The notes below the pieces were generated by a model that was not told where the DNA came from, made no database searches, and saw nothing but the letters and a program-made list of their open reading frames with translations. Of a stretch of 64,000 nucleotides of DNA, positions 45,803 to 55,472 are shown piece by piece. The first letter of the stretch is position 1, and every line of letters begins with the position of its first letter. The translations under genes and the position numbers were made by a program. This DNA comes from Saprospiraceae bacterium (lineage in GTDB: Bacteria; Bacteroidota; Bacteroidia; Chitinophagales; Saprospiraceae), in assembly GCA_022844565.1 (NCBI GenBank), contig JALHLK010000002.1:62001-126000 (forward strand), given 5' to 3'.

Positions 45803-48295
45803 ATGAAAAAAATACTCTACATAACTTTACTAGTTCTGGCCAGTTTAGGCGAAAACTATGGACAAAAAGTAACATTTAAAGTAAATGGACTTTGTGAAAT
45901 GTGCAAAGAACGTATCGAAAAAATTTCCTTGAATACGATAGGGGTTAGTAAAGCAGTTTGGACAGACACTTCGAATATGCTAGCACTCGAAGTAGACCCA
46001 TCCATATTTGTTGAAGACGAGTTACATCAATTCCTGGCAGCTTCAGGTCATGATACGGATAAATACAAAGCCTCTGATGCAGCTTATAATGATTTACCTG
46101 TGTGTTGTCAGTTTAGGACCAAAGAACCTACTTTATTTGGTTTTGTCTATGAGAAAAAACCAAAGTCAAAAAAGAAAGAACTCTTAATTGGGGCAACTGT
46201 TTATTGGTTAGATAATGGTGCCCTAACAGCGACGGATGCTAATGGTAGCTTCAAGTTACCCATGTCACAAAATACTGACAAGCTCATCATCAGTTATGTA
46301 GGTTATGGTACAGATACTTTGACCATCACGAAGGAAGGACACGTCGATGTAGTGATGACCGTAGATAATGTGTTGGATGAGGTACAAGTATCAGGAAGGA
46401 GAATGTCTACTTCTATAGCATATTTAGAACCTATAAAGGTCCAAAAGATTACAACTAAAGAATTGATGAAAGCAGCGTGTTGCAATTTGTCAGAATCTTT
46501 TGAAACAAACCCTTCTGTCGATGTTTCCTTTACCGATGCGGTCACAGGTACGAGAAGAATAGAAATGTTGGGTCTATCGGGTCCATACGTCCAAATCACC
46601 CGAGAATTGATCCCTGACATACGAGGTTTAGCTGCATTGACAGGATTTACTTATGTACCTGGTCCTTGGGTGAGTGGCATACAGCTTAGTCAAGGAGTCG
46701 GATCAGTATTATCCGGATTTGAAAGTGTGGCAGGTCAAATCAATGTTGGGTTAAAAAAATCATTTGATCCAGAAAAATTATTTGTGAACGGCTATTTAAG
46801 TAATGGTGGTCGATATGAGGGAAATGTGATCGGTAACACTAAGCTAAACAAAAATTGGTATACTAACGGAATGCTACATTATGCCTTAAATGCAGGACAC
46901 AATGATCGAAATAAAGATGGCTTTTTAGATATGCCAACTGGCAAAGCATTTATTGCTGCCAATACTTGGAAAATGGATAAACCAGACACAGGTAATGAAG
47001 CTGAATTTGGTATAAAAATTACAAACACGACCCAAGAAAGTGGTCAAGATCATGGTACCCTTAATCACAACAGTGGTGAAATCTGGACAGCGGGTAATGA
47101 TGTACAGCGTTATGAAGCATGGATGAAAAGAGGCAAGGTCTTCTTAGATGCTCCTTACAAAAGTATCGGAATACAGATAGGAGCTACACATCATAACACT
47201 GATCAGTATTATGGAAAAACCAGCTATAGCGGAACCCAAAATACACTTTATGCCAATGCGCTATTTCAGACCATCATCAAAGATTCAGATAATAAGATCG
47301 TGATGGGTAGTTCTGTATTGATAGACCATGTTGATGAAAGGGTTTTTGGAAAATCTTATCAAAGAAGGGAATACATCCCAGGAGTATTTACAGAAATGAC
47401 CAATAGACTTGCAGAAGGTTTTACTACAATAGTTGGGCTCCGTGCAGACCACCACAATAATTTTGGTTTGTTTTTTACACCAAGAATACACGCACGATAT
47501 GAAATCACTCATGACGATGTAATTAGAGTAAGTGCGGGTAGAGGACAACGTACAGCTAGTATTTTTGCAGAAAACTTAGGTAGTTTTGCCTCTTCACGAA
47601 AATGGAATATCCAAGGTCAAAATAATGCAAATCCCTATGGTTTGAATCCTGAGGCGGCATGGACATTTGGTATTAGTTATGTAAAAATCTGGACTTTAGA
47701 CAAAATGGATGTAACCTGGGGCACCGACGCATATCATATCAATTTTATTAATCAAGTGGTCACAGATTTGGATAATAGCCCAAGAGAGGTGCTATTTTAT
47801 AATCTTGATGGAGTATCTCGTTCTAATGCATTCCAGACTCAATTAGATTTTAATCTGGCCAATGGACTTGACATCCGAGCAGCTTACCGATATGTCAATG
47901 TAGAGACCGACTACAAAAGTGGAAGACTAGAAAAAGCATTTGTTTCTCCACACAGGACTTTTCTTAACATAGCATACGAAACAAAAAGTGGATGGAACTT
48001 TGATTACACCTTTAATTATCAGAGTAGTAGACGATTGCCTAATACCCGAAGCAATCCAGAAGGACTCAGATTGGACGAAAGATCACCTGCCTTTACCATG
48101 TCAATAGCTCAAATTGCAAAGAAATTTAAAGGCAATGATATCTACCTTGGTGTGGAAAATCTTTTTGATTTCAGACAAGACGATCCAATCCTTGATCCTA
48201 CCAATCCAAATGGTCAGTTTTTTGATGCAAGCATGACTTGGGGGCCTATTTTTGGAAGAATGATCTATGCGGGGTTTAGGTATACGTTGAAATAG
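45803..48295 (+). CDS. TonB-dependent receptor with N-terminal heavy-metal-associated (HMA) domain
   Basis: An 830-residue outer-membrane receptor. Order of domains: signal peptide (1-20), HMA domain (about 21-90) with the metal-binding CEMC (Cys 31 and 34), a DLPVCCQF segment with two more Cys, a carboxypeptidase-like regulatory domain (about 112-185, LIGATVYWLDNGALTATDANGSF split by loops), the TonB plug (about 205-300, QVKQITTKEL-like KVQKITTKELMKAACCNLSESFETNP) and a beta-barrel ending in a Tyr-Thr-Leu-Lys strand. Receptors of this type are thought to import or handle copper or related metals. The 149-bp upstream gap contains an 8-bp stem-loop at 45751-45776. Confidence 0.9.
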   Translation: MKKILYITLLVLASLGENYGQKVTFKVNGLCEMCKERIEKISLNTIGVSKAVWTDTSNMLALEVDPSIFVEDELHQFLAASGHDTDKYKASDAAYNDLPVCCQFRTKEPTLFGFVYEKKPKSKKKELLIGATVYWLDNGALTATDANGSFKLPMSQNTDKLIISYVGYGTDTLTITKEGHVDVVMTVDNVLDEVQVSGRRMSTSIAYLEPIKVQKITTKELMKAACCNLSESFETNPSVDVSFTDAVTGTRRIEMLGLSGPYVQITRELIPDIRGLAALTGFTYVPGPWVSGIQLSQGVGSVLSGFESVAGQINVGLKKSFDPEKLFVNGYLSNGGRYEGNVIGNTKLNKNWYTNGMLHYALNAGHNDRNKDGFLDMPTGKAFIAANTWKMDKPDTGNEAEFGIKITNTTQESGQDHGTLNHNSGEIWTAGNDVQRYEAWMKRGKVFLDAPYKSIGIQIGATHHNTDQYYGKTSYSGTQNTLYANALFQTIIKDSDNKIVMGSSVLIDHVDERVFGKSYQRREYIPGVFTEMTNRLAEGFTTIVGLRADHHNNFGLFFTPRIHARYEITHDDVIRVSAGRGQRTASIFAENLGSFASSRKWNIQGQNNANPYGLNPEAAWTFGISYVKIWTLDKMDVTWGTDAYHINFINQVVTDLDNSPREVLFYNLDGVSRSNAFQTQLDFNLANGLDIRAAYRYVNVETDYKSGRLEKAFVSPHRTFLNIAYETKSGWNFDYTFNYQSSRRLPNTRSNPEGLRLDERSPAFTMSIAQIAKKFKGNDIYLGVENLFDFRQDDPILDPTNPNGQFFDASMTWGPIFGRMIYAGFRYTLK

Positions 48296-48308
48296 TTAAT
48301 TTCCTTTA

Positions 48309-48371
48309 TTTATAAATCTGGGCTTTTACATTGAATCATAAGATTTTAAGTGGGAGCCCAAATTTAATAAA
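48309..48371. repeat. Long imperfect inverted repeat after the TonB receptor gene
   Basis: TTTATAAATCTGGGCT (48309-48324) is repeated in inverse at 48355-48371 with one mismatch and one bulge, enclosing 30 nt. It would form a long stem-loop between two same-direction genes. It lacks a T-run on either strand, so it is a poor intrinsic terminator but may stabilise the 3' end. Confidence 0.45.
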
Positions 48372-48406
48372 TGTAAATATTTCATCTTTTAAAATTGTAA
48401 AATAAT

Positions 48407-49009
48407 ATGGACGATTTTATCAAAATCATTTTACCAGTCTACTTCATAATTTACTTTGGTATAGCTTTCGTCCTGAAATCCATTGTGGTTGCAAAAAGAA
48501 TTGGAAAGAACCCACTTGTTTTGCCAAATGACGACAGTGCTTATGGACTAATTGGACTATACTTCAAGCTGACATTAATTGCAATGTTTATTTATGTGCT
48601 TGCTTATTCGGTATTTCAAAAATGGCACGATACTTTCTTAATAATACCTTTCCTTGACAATGAACTTATAAAAATTATTGGGCTTGGCTTATTAGCAATA
48701 TCCCTTATTTGGACCATTATCGCCCAAGGCCACATGAAAAATTCATGGCGAATTGGTATTGATAAAGAAACTAAAACCGAACTAGTGACAACTGGGCTTT
48801 TCGGACTTTCAAGAAATCCTATATTTTTTGGAATGATTTTGAGTTTAGTTGGACTTTTTTTGGTTACGCCAAACGCTTTGACCTTGTTATTTTTTATTTT
48901 AGGGTATGTTCTTATTCAAATACAAATCAGACTTGAAGAAGAATTTTTAATCCAAGAACATGGTCAGAAATATATAGATTACAAGCATAAAGTAAGACGA
49001 TTAATATGA
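48407..49009 (+). CDS. Membrane methyltransferase of the ICMT/PEMT-like family
   Basis: A 200-residue polytopic membrane protein with five predicted helices. The C-terminal ICMT signature is clear: LVTTGLFGLSRNPIFFGMIL, then RLEEEFLIQEHGQKYIDYKHKVRRLI, which together bind S-adenosylmethionine in this family. Bacterial members methylate unknown small or lipid substrates; protein prenyl-cysteine is not expected here. Its TGA stop overlaps the ATG of the following nuclease gene, so the two are probably translationally coupled. Confidence 0.8.
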   Translation: MDDFIKIILPVYFIIYFGIAFVLKSIVVAKRIGKNPLVLPNDDSAYGLIGLYFKLTLIAMFIYVLAYSVFQKWHDTFLIIPFLDNELIKIIGLGLLAISLIWTIIAQGHMKNSWRIGIDKETKTELVTTGLFGLSRNPIFFGMILSLVGLFLVTPNALTLLFFILGYVLIQIQIRLEEEFLIQEHGQKYIDYKHKVRRLI

Positions 49010-50114
49010 CAAAGGAAAGTAAGAATAATTCTCAAGACTTTGAGCAAATTCTAACACACATTACCGAAGCCCTAAGCCGTGTTTACAGCAAGGCTAATAG
49101 TGAATTGGTTTGTTGTATTTCAACGTGGGTAATGTGGTCTCCGAAAAAGTAAATGCTGGAAAATGGGGTGAAAAAACCGTGCAGGAATTAGCTATTTTCA
49201 TTCAATCAAAGTTTTCTCACCTTTCTGGGTTTAACCGCAGAGGGTTGTATAGAATGAAGCAGTTTTTTGAAGTATATTCGGGAAAACAATTTTTAGCATC
49301 TTTGGCAAATATTTTACAAAGTAAAGAAAATCAGATAGATACAAATGTGTCAACACTGTTGTCACATTTACAAATGACCGATGATTTGACATCCAAATTT
49401 GTGTCAACAGTGTTGTCACAAATTCAATGGTCATCCCATTTACACATTCTGAACAAAACCAAAACTGTAGAAGAAAAGATTTTTTATATGCTCCATGCCA
49501 TTTCTCAACGGCTTTCGGTAAGAGAATTAGAGCGGCAACTAAACACAGCAACTTTTGAACGCACAATGCTTTCCAATAAATTAGTGTCTGCACTGCCAAC
49601 ACAATTACCAGAAAACCTTTTTAAAGACCCATACATCTTTGAATTTTTAGACCTGCCTGACGGACACAGCGAAAAAGATTTGGAAAAAGCCATTACGATG
49701 AATTTACAAAAGTTCATTATAGAAATCGGGAAAGATTTCACCTATATGGGCGAACAATATCGCATACAAGAGGGTAATAGAGATTTTCGTACCGACTTGC
49801 TATTTTATCACCGCGAACTAAATTGCTTGGTATTATTTGAATTGAAAATCCAGGAATTTGAACCTGAGTTTTTAGGCAAGCTCAATTTTTATTTAGGGGC
49901 ATTAGATAAAGAGGTAAAGAAACAACACGAAAATCCAAGCGTTGGCATCTTGCTTTGCAAAGGCAAGGACACAGAAGTGGTTGAAATTGCAATGTCAAGA
50001 AACATAAGCCCTGCCATTATTGCCGACTACGAAACCAAGTTGATACCAAAAAACATATTGGCAAACAAACTGCACCAATTGATGGAACTACTTTCTAAAA
50101 AAGATTTTGAATAA
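49006..50114 (+). pseudogene. YhcG/DUF1016-type PDDEXK nuclease, interrupted by a frameshift
   Basis: The gene opens at ATG 49006 (MTKESKNNSQDFEQ) and runs through AKANSELV-like sequence (SKANSELV) to about 49110, where the expected continuation LYFNVGNVVSEKVNAGKWGEKTVQEL is in a different frame. One missing base near 49106-49112 (in the run TTGGTTTGTTG) accounts for the shift. The rest is intact to 50114: a DUF1016 N-terminal domain, then the PDDEXK nuclease fold with RTDLLFYH (Asp) and VLFELKI (Glu-x-Lys), and a C-terminal RNISPAIIADYETKLIPK. Relatives occur as stand-alone nucleases of uncertain function, often on islands. It could be a decayed gene or an assembly error. Confidence 0.75.
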
Positions 50115-50287
50115 TGGATAAGAAGACATTACAAATCATATGAAATCTGGATTTTTTAAAGAGGCAGAGGCAATGAATAAAGTGTTTTTAGAGATAATTA
50201 TTAAACAAATTAGATTAAAGACATTACTTTCTTTATCAAAGAATATATTATATCCCATCATAAATATTAATAAATTAAATTTGTTCA

Positions 50288-50295
50288 TACCTTTG
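50288..50295 (+). promoter_or_regulatory. -7 promoter box of the SpoIIE-type phosphatase gene
   Basis: TACCTTTG, a full TAnnTTTG match, 18 nt before the ATG at 50314. It lies at the end of a 199-bp AT-rich gap. Confidence 0.55.
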
Positions 50296-50313
50296 TCATG
50301 TTAGAAACCTAAT

Positions 50314-51540
50314 ATGACAAGAGAAATATCCATAATTGAAAAACTTGAGAAAGATTTGAGCCTTAAACAGCTACAAATCAGAAGTTTACTTACTATTACA
50401 CAAGCTATCAATGATAATGTATCTCAAGATGGATTGTTTGATATGTATCGATCTTTCTTAAGTTGGGAGATGGGGATCGAAAAAATGGCTCTTTTGGTCA
50501 ATGATGCTGGAAATTGGTATTGTGCTTGTCACATCAATTGTGATGACACGAATACCGTAGGTCTGATACCCCATATTTTACAACACAAAAGACTTCATAC
50601 GATCAAGGCAGAGGATAGTAAGGAGATACAAGATTTTAACATAATCATACCTGTCTTGCATAAAGATTATTCTATTGCATATAGCATCATCGGTGGACTA
50701 AAAGAGAAAGAAGACCTTTATAATAAAATACAGTTTATCACAACGATTACCAATATCATCTCGGTAGCTATTGAGAATAAGAGGTTGTTCAAGAGGCAAT
50801 TAGAACAGCAAAAACTAGAAAAAGAGTTGGAATTAGCTAAAGAAGTACAGGGCTTGTTGATTCCAGAAAATTTTGCCAATTATAAAGGGATGGAGCTAGC
50901 GAAAATATACCGACCACACTTAAATATAGGTGGTGACTATATCGATTTTATTCATTATGATGAAAACAGATTTGCACTATGTATAGCGGATATATCAGGT
51001 AAAGGCGTTGCGGCTGCACTGTTGATGGCAAATTTTCAAGCTGTGATACAAAGTTTAATTTTTCAATATAGAGATTTAGAAACCTTTGTCTATGCGTTGA
51101 ATCAAGTCGTGTTTCGAATCACTAAAGGAGATCGATTTATCACGTTTTTTGTATGCGAATTTGACTTAAAGAAAAAAACATTACGATATGTGAATGCTGG
51201 TCATTTCCCTCCAATCATCATCAATAAGCAAAAAGAAATTAGAAGATTAAAGGCTGGCTGCACGGTAATTGGGGCGTTTGAAAAACTCCCTGAAATAAAA
51301 GAAGAGCAAATAAATCTAATAGGTGATGAGTTATTGATGTGTTATACTGATGGCTTAGGAGAATTGGTTAATGAATATGGTGAATACTTCGAAGAATCAA
51401 GTTTAGAGCAATTTATAAAAGATAATAACGAAGTAAGTGCTAAAGATTTTGCTCAAAACCTGGAAGATAAAATAGATGATTTTGCAAAGAATGAGGGCTT
51501 AAAAGATGATATTGCCGTCTTATTGTGCAAATTGGTCTAA
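50314..51540 (+). CDS. PP2C-family (SpoIIE/RsbU-type) serine phosphatase with GAF-like sensor
   Basis: A 408-residue cytoplasmic regulator. An N-terminal helix leads into a GAF-like domain (about 25-165), then a coiled coil (about 165-185, RLFKRQLEQQKLEKELELAK) and the SpoIIE phosphatase domain (about 195-405). Metal-binding and catalytic motifs are present: NIGGDYIDFI, IADISGKGVAAALLMA, VNAGHFPPIII, CYTDGLGE and DDIAVLLC. Such proteins dephosphorylate anti-sigma-factor antagonists in partner-switching systems. No antagonist or switch kinase is adjacent, so the partner is unknown. Confidence 0.88.
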   Translation: MTREISIIEKLEKDLSLKQLQIRSLLTITQAINDNVSQDGLFDMYRSFLSWEMGIEKMALLVNDAGNWYCACHINCDDTNTVGLIPHILQHKRLHTIKAEDSKEIQDFNIIIPVLHKDYSIAYSIIGGLKEKEDLYNKIQFITTITNIISVAIENKRLFKRQLEQQKLEKELELAKEVQGLLIPENFANYKGMELAKIYRPHLNIGGDYIDFIHYDENRFALCIADISGKGVAAALLMANFQAVIQSLIFQYRDLETFVYALNQVVFRITKGDRFITFFVCEFDLKKKTLRYVNAGHFPPIIINKQKEIRRLKAGCTVIGAFEKLPEIKEEQINLIGDELLMCYTDGLGELVNEYGEYFEESSLEQFIKDNNEVSAKDFAQNLEDKIDDFAKNEGLKDDIAVLLCKLV

Positions 51541-51621
51541 GATTTGAGATGAAAGTTGAGAATTATTGTAATTTAGCGATCAAATATAATCTATAAATTA
51601 TTCATTTAAATACATTTTGAG

Positions 51622-52452
51622 TTGATTGTAATAAATAGTAGTAATTCGAGGGGCGGAAATTATAGTACTGGTAGTCCAAGGAATAGGGTAATTGCTGCTC
51701 TTTTGTCATTTGTAGGGGGTACATTTGGCCTTCATAAATTGTACTTAAGAGATTCGGGAGGGTTCATTTTTTTCCTTTTTTTAATGTTTATTTCTTTTTC
51801 GTCATCCATTCCAATCACGGCTTTTCTCGGATTTATCCAAGGACTTAAGCTGATTACCATGAGTGATGAAGAGTTTAACAGAAAGTACAATAGAGGGTTT
51901 GTCCAAAAGGATGCTCAATTGGAAAAACGACGAAGTGCTAATTTCGAAAGATACAATACAGAAGACCAAAGAAGAGGTTATTCACCCCCGAAAGCCGTGA
52001 TAAAAAACAATGTTTTCAAAAGCAGTGGGCTTGCTAAATACAAGGATTTTGATCTAGAAGGGGCGATAGAAGACTTTAAAAAAGGACTAGATATCGAGCC
52101 TAATGATATCGCGCTTAATTTTAATATAGCTTGTGCCTACTCCCTTACCGAGAATAAAGTTTTGGCTTTTCAACACCTTGCAAAAGCCGTAAATTTAGGT
52201 TTTAATGATTTTGAAAGAATTTTGACACACGATGATTTAGCTTTTGTAAGAATTCAAAAAGAATTTGATGAGTTTAAACAAAATCAATTTAAAAGAGTAC
52301 CATCTACATTGCAAGCTGAAGCTAAAACATCTCAAAATAATGTAGAATCGGGCCTTGTATTAGATCAGCTTGAAAAATTAACCAGCCTAAGAGATCGGGG
52401 CTTATTGAGTCAAGAAGAATTTGAAAGAGAAGAGAAAAAACTTGTAAGGTAA
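51622..52452 (+). CDS. TM2 domain / TPR / SHOCT protein
   Basis: A 276-residue protein with three recognisable parts. A TM2 domain at about 20-85 (NRVIAALLSFVGGTFGLHKLYL, then a second hydrophobic helix FIFFLFLMFISFSSS) forms two membrane helices joined by a short turn. A basic linker follows. A TPR-like pair of helices spans about 138-215 (YKDFDLEGAIEDFKKGLDIEP and IALNFNIACAYSLTE). The C-terminus is a SHOCT motif (LDQLEKLTSLRDRGLLSQEEF). The start is TTG at 51622. Its molecular role is unknown; the domains suggest a membrane-tethered scaffold. Confidence 0.75.
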   Translation: MIVINSSNSRGGNYSTGSPRNRVIAALLSFVGGTFGLHKLYLRDSGGFIFFLFLMFISFSSSIPITAFLGFIQGLKLITMSDEEFNRKYNRGFVQKDAQLEKRRSANFERYNTEDQRRGYSPPKAVIKNNVFKSSGLAKYKDFDLEGAIEDFKKGLDIEPNDIALNFNIACAYSLTENKVLAFQHLAKAVNLGFNDFERILTHDDLAFVRIQKEFDEFKQNQFKRVPSTLQAEAKTSQNNVESGLVLDQLEKLTSLRDRGLLSQEEFEREEKKLVR

Positions 52453-52456
52453 AAAT

Positions 52457-53119
52457 ATGCTTTCAGCACAAGAAATAAAACTAGACGCAGCTATCTACAC
52501 CGTTGATATAAAAGATACCATAGGCAGTGCCCTGTCAATTATCAACAACCTTCAATTAAGACATCTTATCGTACAAGAAGGTGATCATTATTTTGGAGTC
52601 TTGACAGAAGAGCAGATTTTAGAATATGATAGCACACAAACTATCCAAGAAATACGAGATCTAAGACGTGATATTTTTGTACTACCAAATACTAATTTTC
52701 TAGACATTTTTTACAAAATGGTCAATGAAAGACTAAGTCTTTGTCCTATAGTAGAAAATGGAATAATAAGCGGTGCTGTCTTATTTACCAACCTAAGTGA
52801 CTACATCATTGAATATTTGCACTTAGATTCTTCTGGAAAATTAATTGTGGCTGAAATGTTACGATCACAGTACTCTATGGCAAGTATTTGTAGAATATTG
52901 GAAACTGAAGGTCATAAAGTACTCATGGCCTTTGCAAGAGAGATACCTACCACGGGAAACTATATTATAGCCATAAAAACAAATAGTTATGTAGATGCTA
53001 GCCTCATTAATACTTTCGAAAGATATGGTATAAATATTCTAGCCAATTATTCAGAAGAAGGATTTGATGCGTTATGGAAAGATCGATATGAGTCTTTTAT
53101 GAATTATCTAAATGTCTAA
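52457..53119 (+). CDS. CBS-domain protein
   Basis: A 220-residue soluble protein with two CBS repeats (about 10-60, IKDTIGSALSIINNLQLRHLIVQ, and 72-125, DIFVLPNTNFLDIFYKMVNERLSLCPIV) that form an adenosyl-nucleotide-binding module. A C-terminal ACT-like domain follows (about 140-215, SMASICRILETEGHKVLMA). It lies 4 nt after the TM2/TPR gene and is followed by the POTRA protein gene and nadK. CBS-type genes next to nadK are common in Bacteroidota, which hints at nucleotide-level sensing; the exact function is unknown. Confidence 0.8.
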   Translation: MLSAQEIKLDAAIYTVDIKDTIGSALSIINNLQLRHLIVQEGDHYFGVLTEEQILEYDSTQTIQEIRDLRRDIFVLPNTNFLDIFYKMVNERLSLCPIVENGIISGAVLFTNLSDYIIEYLHLDSSGKLIVAEMLRSQYSMASICRILETEGHKVLMAFAREIPTTGNYIIAIKTNSYVDASLINTFERYGINILANYSEEGFDALWKDRYESFMNYLNV

Positions 53120-53158
53120 TATAAAGATATTTAGATAATTAGATTATATAAGAAAACT

Positions 53159-54565
53159 GTGAAAGCAAAAAGAATCTTTACCTCTCTCTTCACCATATTG
53201 TGTGCATTTTATGCTTATGCTCAAGTCTCCTATACGCACGTTGAGTTAAAATCCATCAATATCACAGGCAACAAAAAGACAAAGTCCATCGTCATCTTTA
53301 ATGAATTGGATGTAAAATTAGGTGACTCACTCGATATCAGTAAACTACAAGAAACGATCAATAGAAATGAAAAACGCTTACAAAGTGTAGGAATATTTAC
53401 GATAGTTAAGATCAATATCATAGATTGGGATACTGAAAAAAGCCAACTAAGTTTTGATATAAATGTGCGGGAATCCTGGTTTATTTATCCTGCTCCCATT
53501 TTTGAATTTGCAGATCGTAGTTTTAATGCTTGGTGGAAAGAACATAATTTTTCTCTGAGCAGGGTAAATTATGGTGTAAGACTTGACCATCTCAACACGA
53601 CTGGGTATCAAGACAAACTGAAACTTAAATTTCAATTAGGCTACACTAGGCAATATGAACTGAACTATAGTTTTCCATACTTGTCTAAAGGCTGGGGCGG
53701 AGGTGTGATTTTAAATTATCGAGAGAACAAAGAAATTCCTTATAAGACAGAAGACAACACGTTACTTTTTTATAAAGATCCTGATGAACGCGACATGCTC
53801 AGAAGATTTAGAGCAGGCTTCTTCATAACCAATAGAAACAATGCTTACCTGCGACAGAAATTAAGATTCGAAATACATAGAAATTGGGTAGATACACTGG
53901 TAACTAATACATTAAATCCTAACTATTTTTTAGATGGTAAGAACTCTATACTATTTCCTTTTTTAGAATATGATCTCAACTACGATAAAAGAGTTTTCCC
54001 TATCTACCCTGAAGGCGGATTTATGTATAATATCAACATCAAAAAATCTGGTATTACTAATAATTCTGATTATAACAACTTAGCCTTTGAATTTAGAGGA
54101 GAGGTACATACCAAATTGGCCAAAAATACTTTTGCAGGATTGGCAGGGAGTGTAAAATTTAATGCTATCCGAAATACATTAGCCTATGCCAATAATACAG
54201 CTATCGGCTACGGTATCCGATTAAGAGGCTATGATATAAAAGTAATAGATGGTTCTGATTTTTTTTATTTAAAAGGTGCTTTGCGTCATCAATTTTTATA
54301 TAAAGTACTCAATCTTGGCAAATTTATGCCCGTCAAGCAGTTTAAATTACTACCTGTTGCTATGAATATTAGATTATCTGTAGATAGCGGATATGTCAAT
54401 GACAGAACTTATGCGGAGACCAATACATTAAATAACAGGCTACTTCTTGGCTACGGTCCTGCGTTGGATATTTTGATTATTAATAATTATTTGTTTTCTA
54501 TGGAATATAATTTTAATCAGTTTGGAGGAAGAGACCTATATTTGCAATCGTCATTTAACTTTTAG
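53159..54565 (+). CDS. Outer-membrane protein with POTRA domain and BamA/Omp85-like barrel
   Basis: A 468-residue exported protein. Signal peptide 1-21 (ending AYAQ). One POTRA-like domain follows (about 25-100; SINITGNKKTKSIVIFNELDVKLGD is the typical first strand and helix). The rest is a 16-strand-sized barrel (about 120-468) ending in the outer-membrane signature SSFNF. With one POTRA it is smaller than BamA (five POTRAs), so it is a BamA/TamA-superfamily relative, perhaps assisting insertion or secretion of outer-membrane proteins. The start is GTG. It lies 39 nt after the CBS gene and 22 nt before nadK. Confidence 0.8.
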   Translation: MKAKRIFTSLFTILCAFYAYAQVSYTHVELKSINITGNKKTKSIVIFNELDVKLGDSLDISKLQETINRNEKRLQSVGIFTIVKINIIDWDTEKSQLSFDINVRESWFIYPAPIFEFADRSFNAWWKEHNFSLSRVNYGVRLDHLNTTGYQDKLKLKFQLGYTRQYELNYSFPYLSKGWGGGVILNYRENKEIPYKTEDNTLLFYKDPDERDMLRRFRAGFFITNRNNAYLRQKLRFEIHRNWVDTLVTNTLNPNYFLDGKNSILFPFLEYDLNYDKRVFPIYPEGGFMYNINIKKSGITNNSDYNNLAFEFRGEVHTKLAKNTFAGLAGSVKFNAIRNTLAYANNTAIGYGIRLRGYDIKVIDGSDFFYLKGALRHQFLYKVLNLGKFMPVKQFKLLPVAMNIRLSVDSGYVNDRTYAETNTLNNRLLLGYGPALDILIINNYLFSMEYNFNQFGGRDLYLQSSFNF

Positions 54566-54587
54566 AAAATTTAAATAAACTAAAAAG

Positions 54588-55469
54588 ATGAAAATATTGG
54601 TTTATGCGAGGAATATCAAAGCTGTTGACGCAGATATCATCAATATTTTCTTTCAAGAACTGAAAAGGAATAATGTAATCATTGGTTTGTATGGTGACTT
54701 AAAAAAAGAGTTGTATACCAATGGTGTCGACACATTTCCAGATTTTCATGTTGATAATTATTCGGATCTTCAAAACCATAAACCAGATGTAATAATCACA
54801 TTAGGTGGTGACGGTACGATATTAGGTGTTGTAACATTGGTAAAAGACCTTGCCATTCCAATTTTTGGGATTAATCTTGGAAGATTAGGCTTCCTTGCAA
54901 CTATTGAAAAAAGTAAAATAATCAAAGCGGTCAGAGCCATCGTAAACAATCATTGGAAGGCAGAGGAAAGAAGCTTACTATCTTTAGAATCTAACCAACC
55001 CTTGTTTGACGATACTCCTTTTGCTTTAAACGACTTTACGATACATAAACGCGATACGTCGAGTATGATCACCATTCATGCTTATGTAGATGATGTGTAT
55101 CTGAATAGTTATTGGGCTGATGGTGTCATTGTCGCCACCCCGACAGGTTCTACAGGATACTCTATGTCATGTGGGGGACCCATACTTTTTCCAGATAGTG
55201 GCAATTGGGTCATTACGCCTGTTGCACCTCATAGTCTTAATGTGAGACCAATTGTCATACCGGATCACAAAACCATCACCTTCAAGGTAGAAGGACGATC
55301 AGAAAACTTTCTTTGTACTTTAGATTCTAGGTATGAGGTGATCACTCAAGACCATATCATTTCACTTAAAAAATGTAAATTTAATCTTACGCTAGGTGTA
55401 CTAGAGGGTATGGAATTTATGGAGACGATAAGAGAGAAATTGATGTGGGGATTGGATAGGAGGAATTGA
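54588..55469 (+). CDS. nadK: NAD kinase
   Basis: A 293-residue enzyme that phosphorylates NAD to NADP. It shows the conserved GGDGT motif (Asp 75 region), NLGRLGFL, the NDFTIHKRD segment and the glycine-rich ATPTGSTGYSMSCGGPI. The length is normal. Last gene of the CBS-POTRA-nadK group; it is followed by a palindromic repeat cluster in the convergent space with the AraC gene. Confidence 0.93.
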   Translation: MKILVYARNIKAVDADIINIFFQELKRNNVIIGLYGDLKKELYTNGVDTFPDFHVDNYSDLQNHKPDVIITLGGDGTILGVVTLVKDLAIPIFGINLGRLGFLATIEKSKIIKAVRAIVNNHWKAEERSLLSLESNQPLFDDTPFALNDFTIHKRDTSSMITIHAYVDDVYLNSYWADGVIVATPTGSTGYSMSCGGPILFPDSGNWVITPVAPHSLNVRPIVIPDHKTITFKVEGRSENFLCTLDSRYEVITQDHIISLKKCKFNLTLGVLEGMEFMETIREKLMWGLDRRN

Positions 55470-55472
55470 GTA

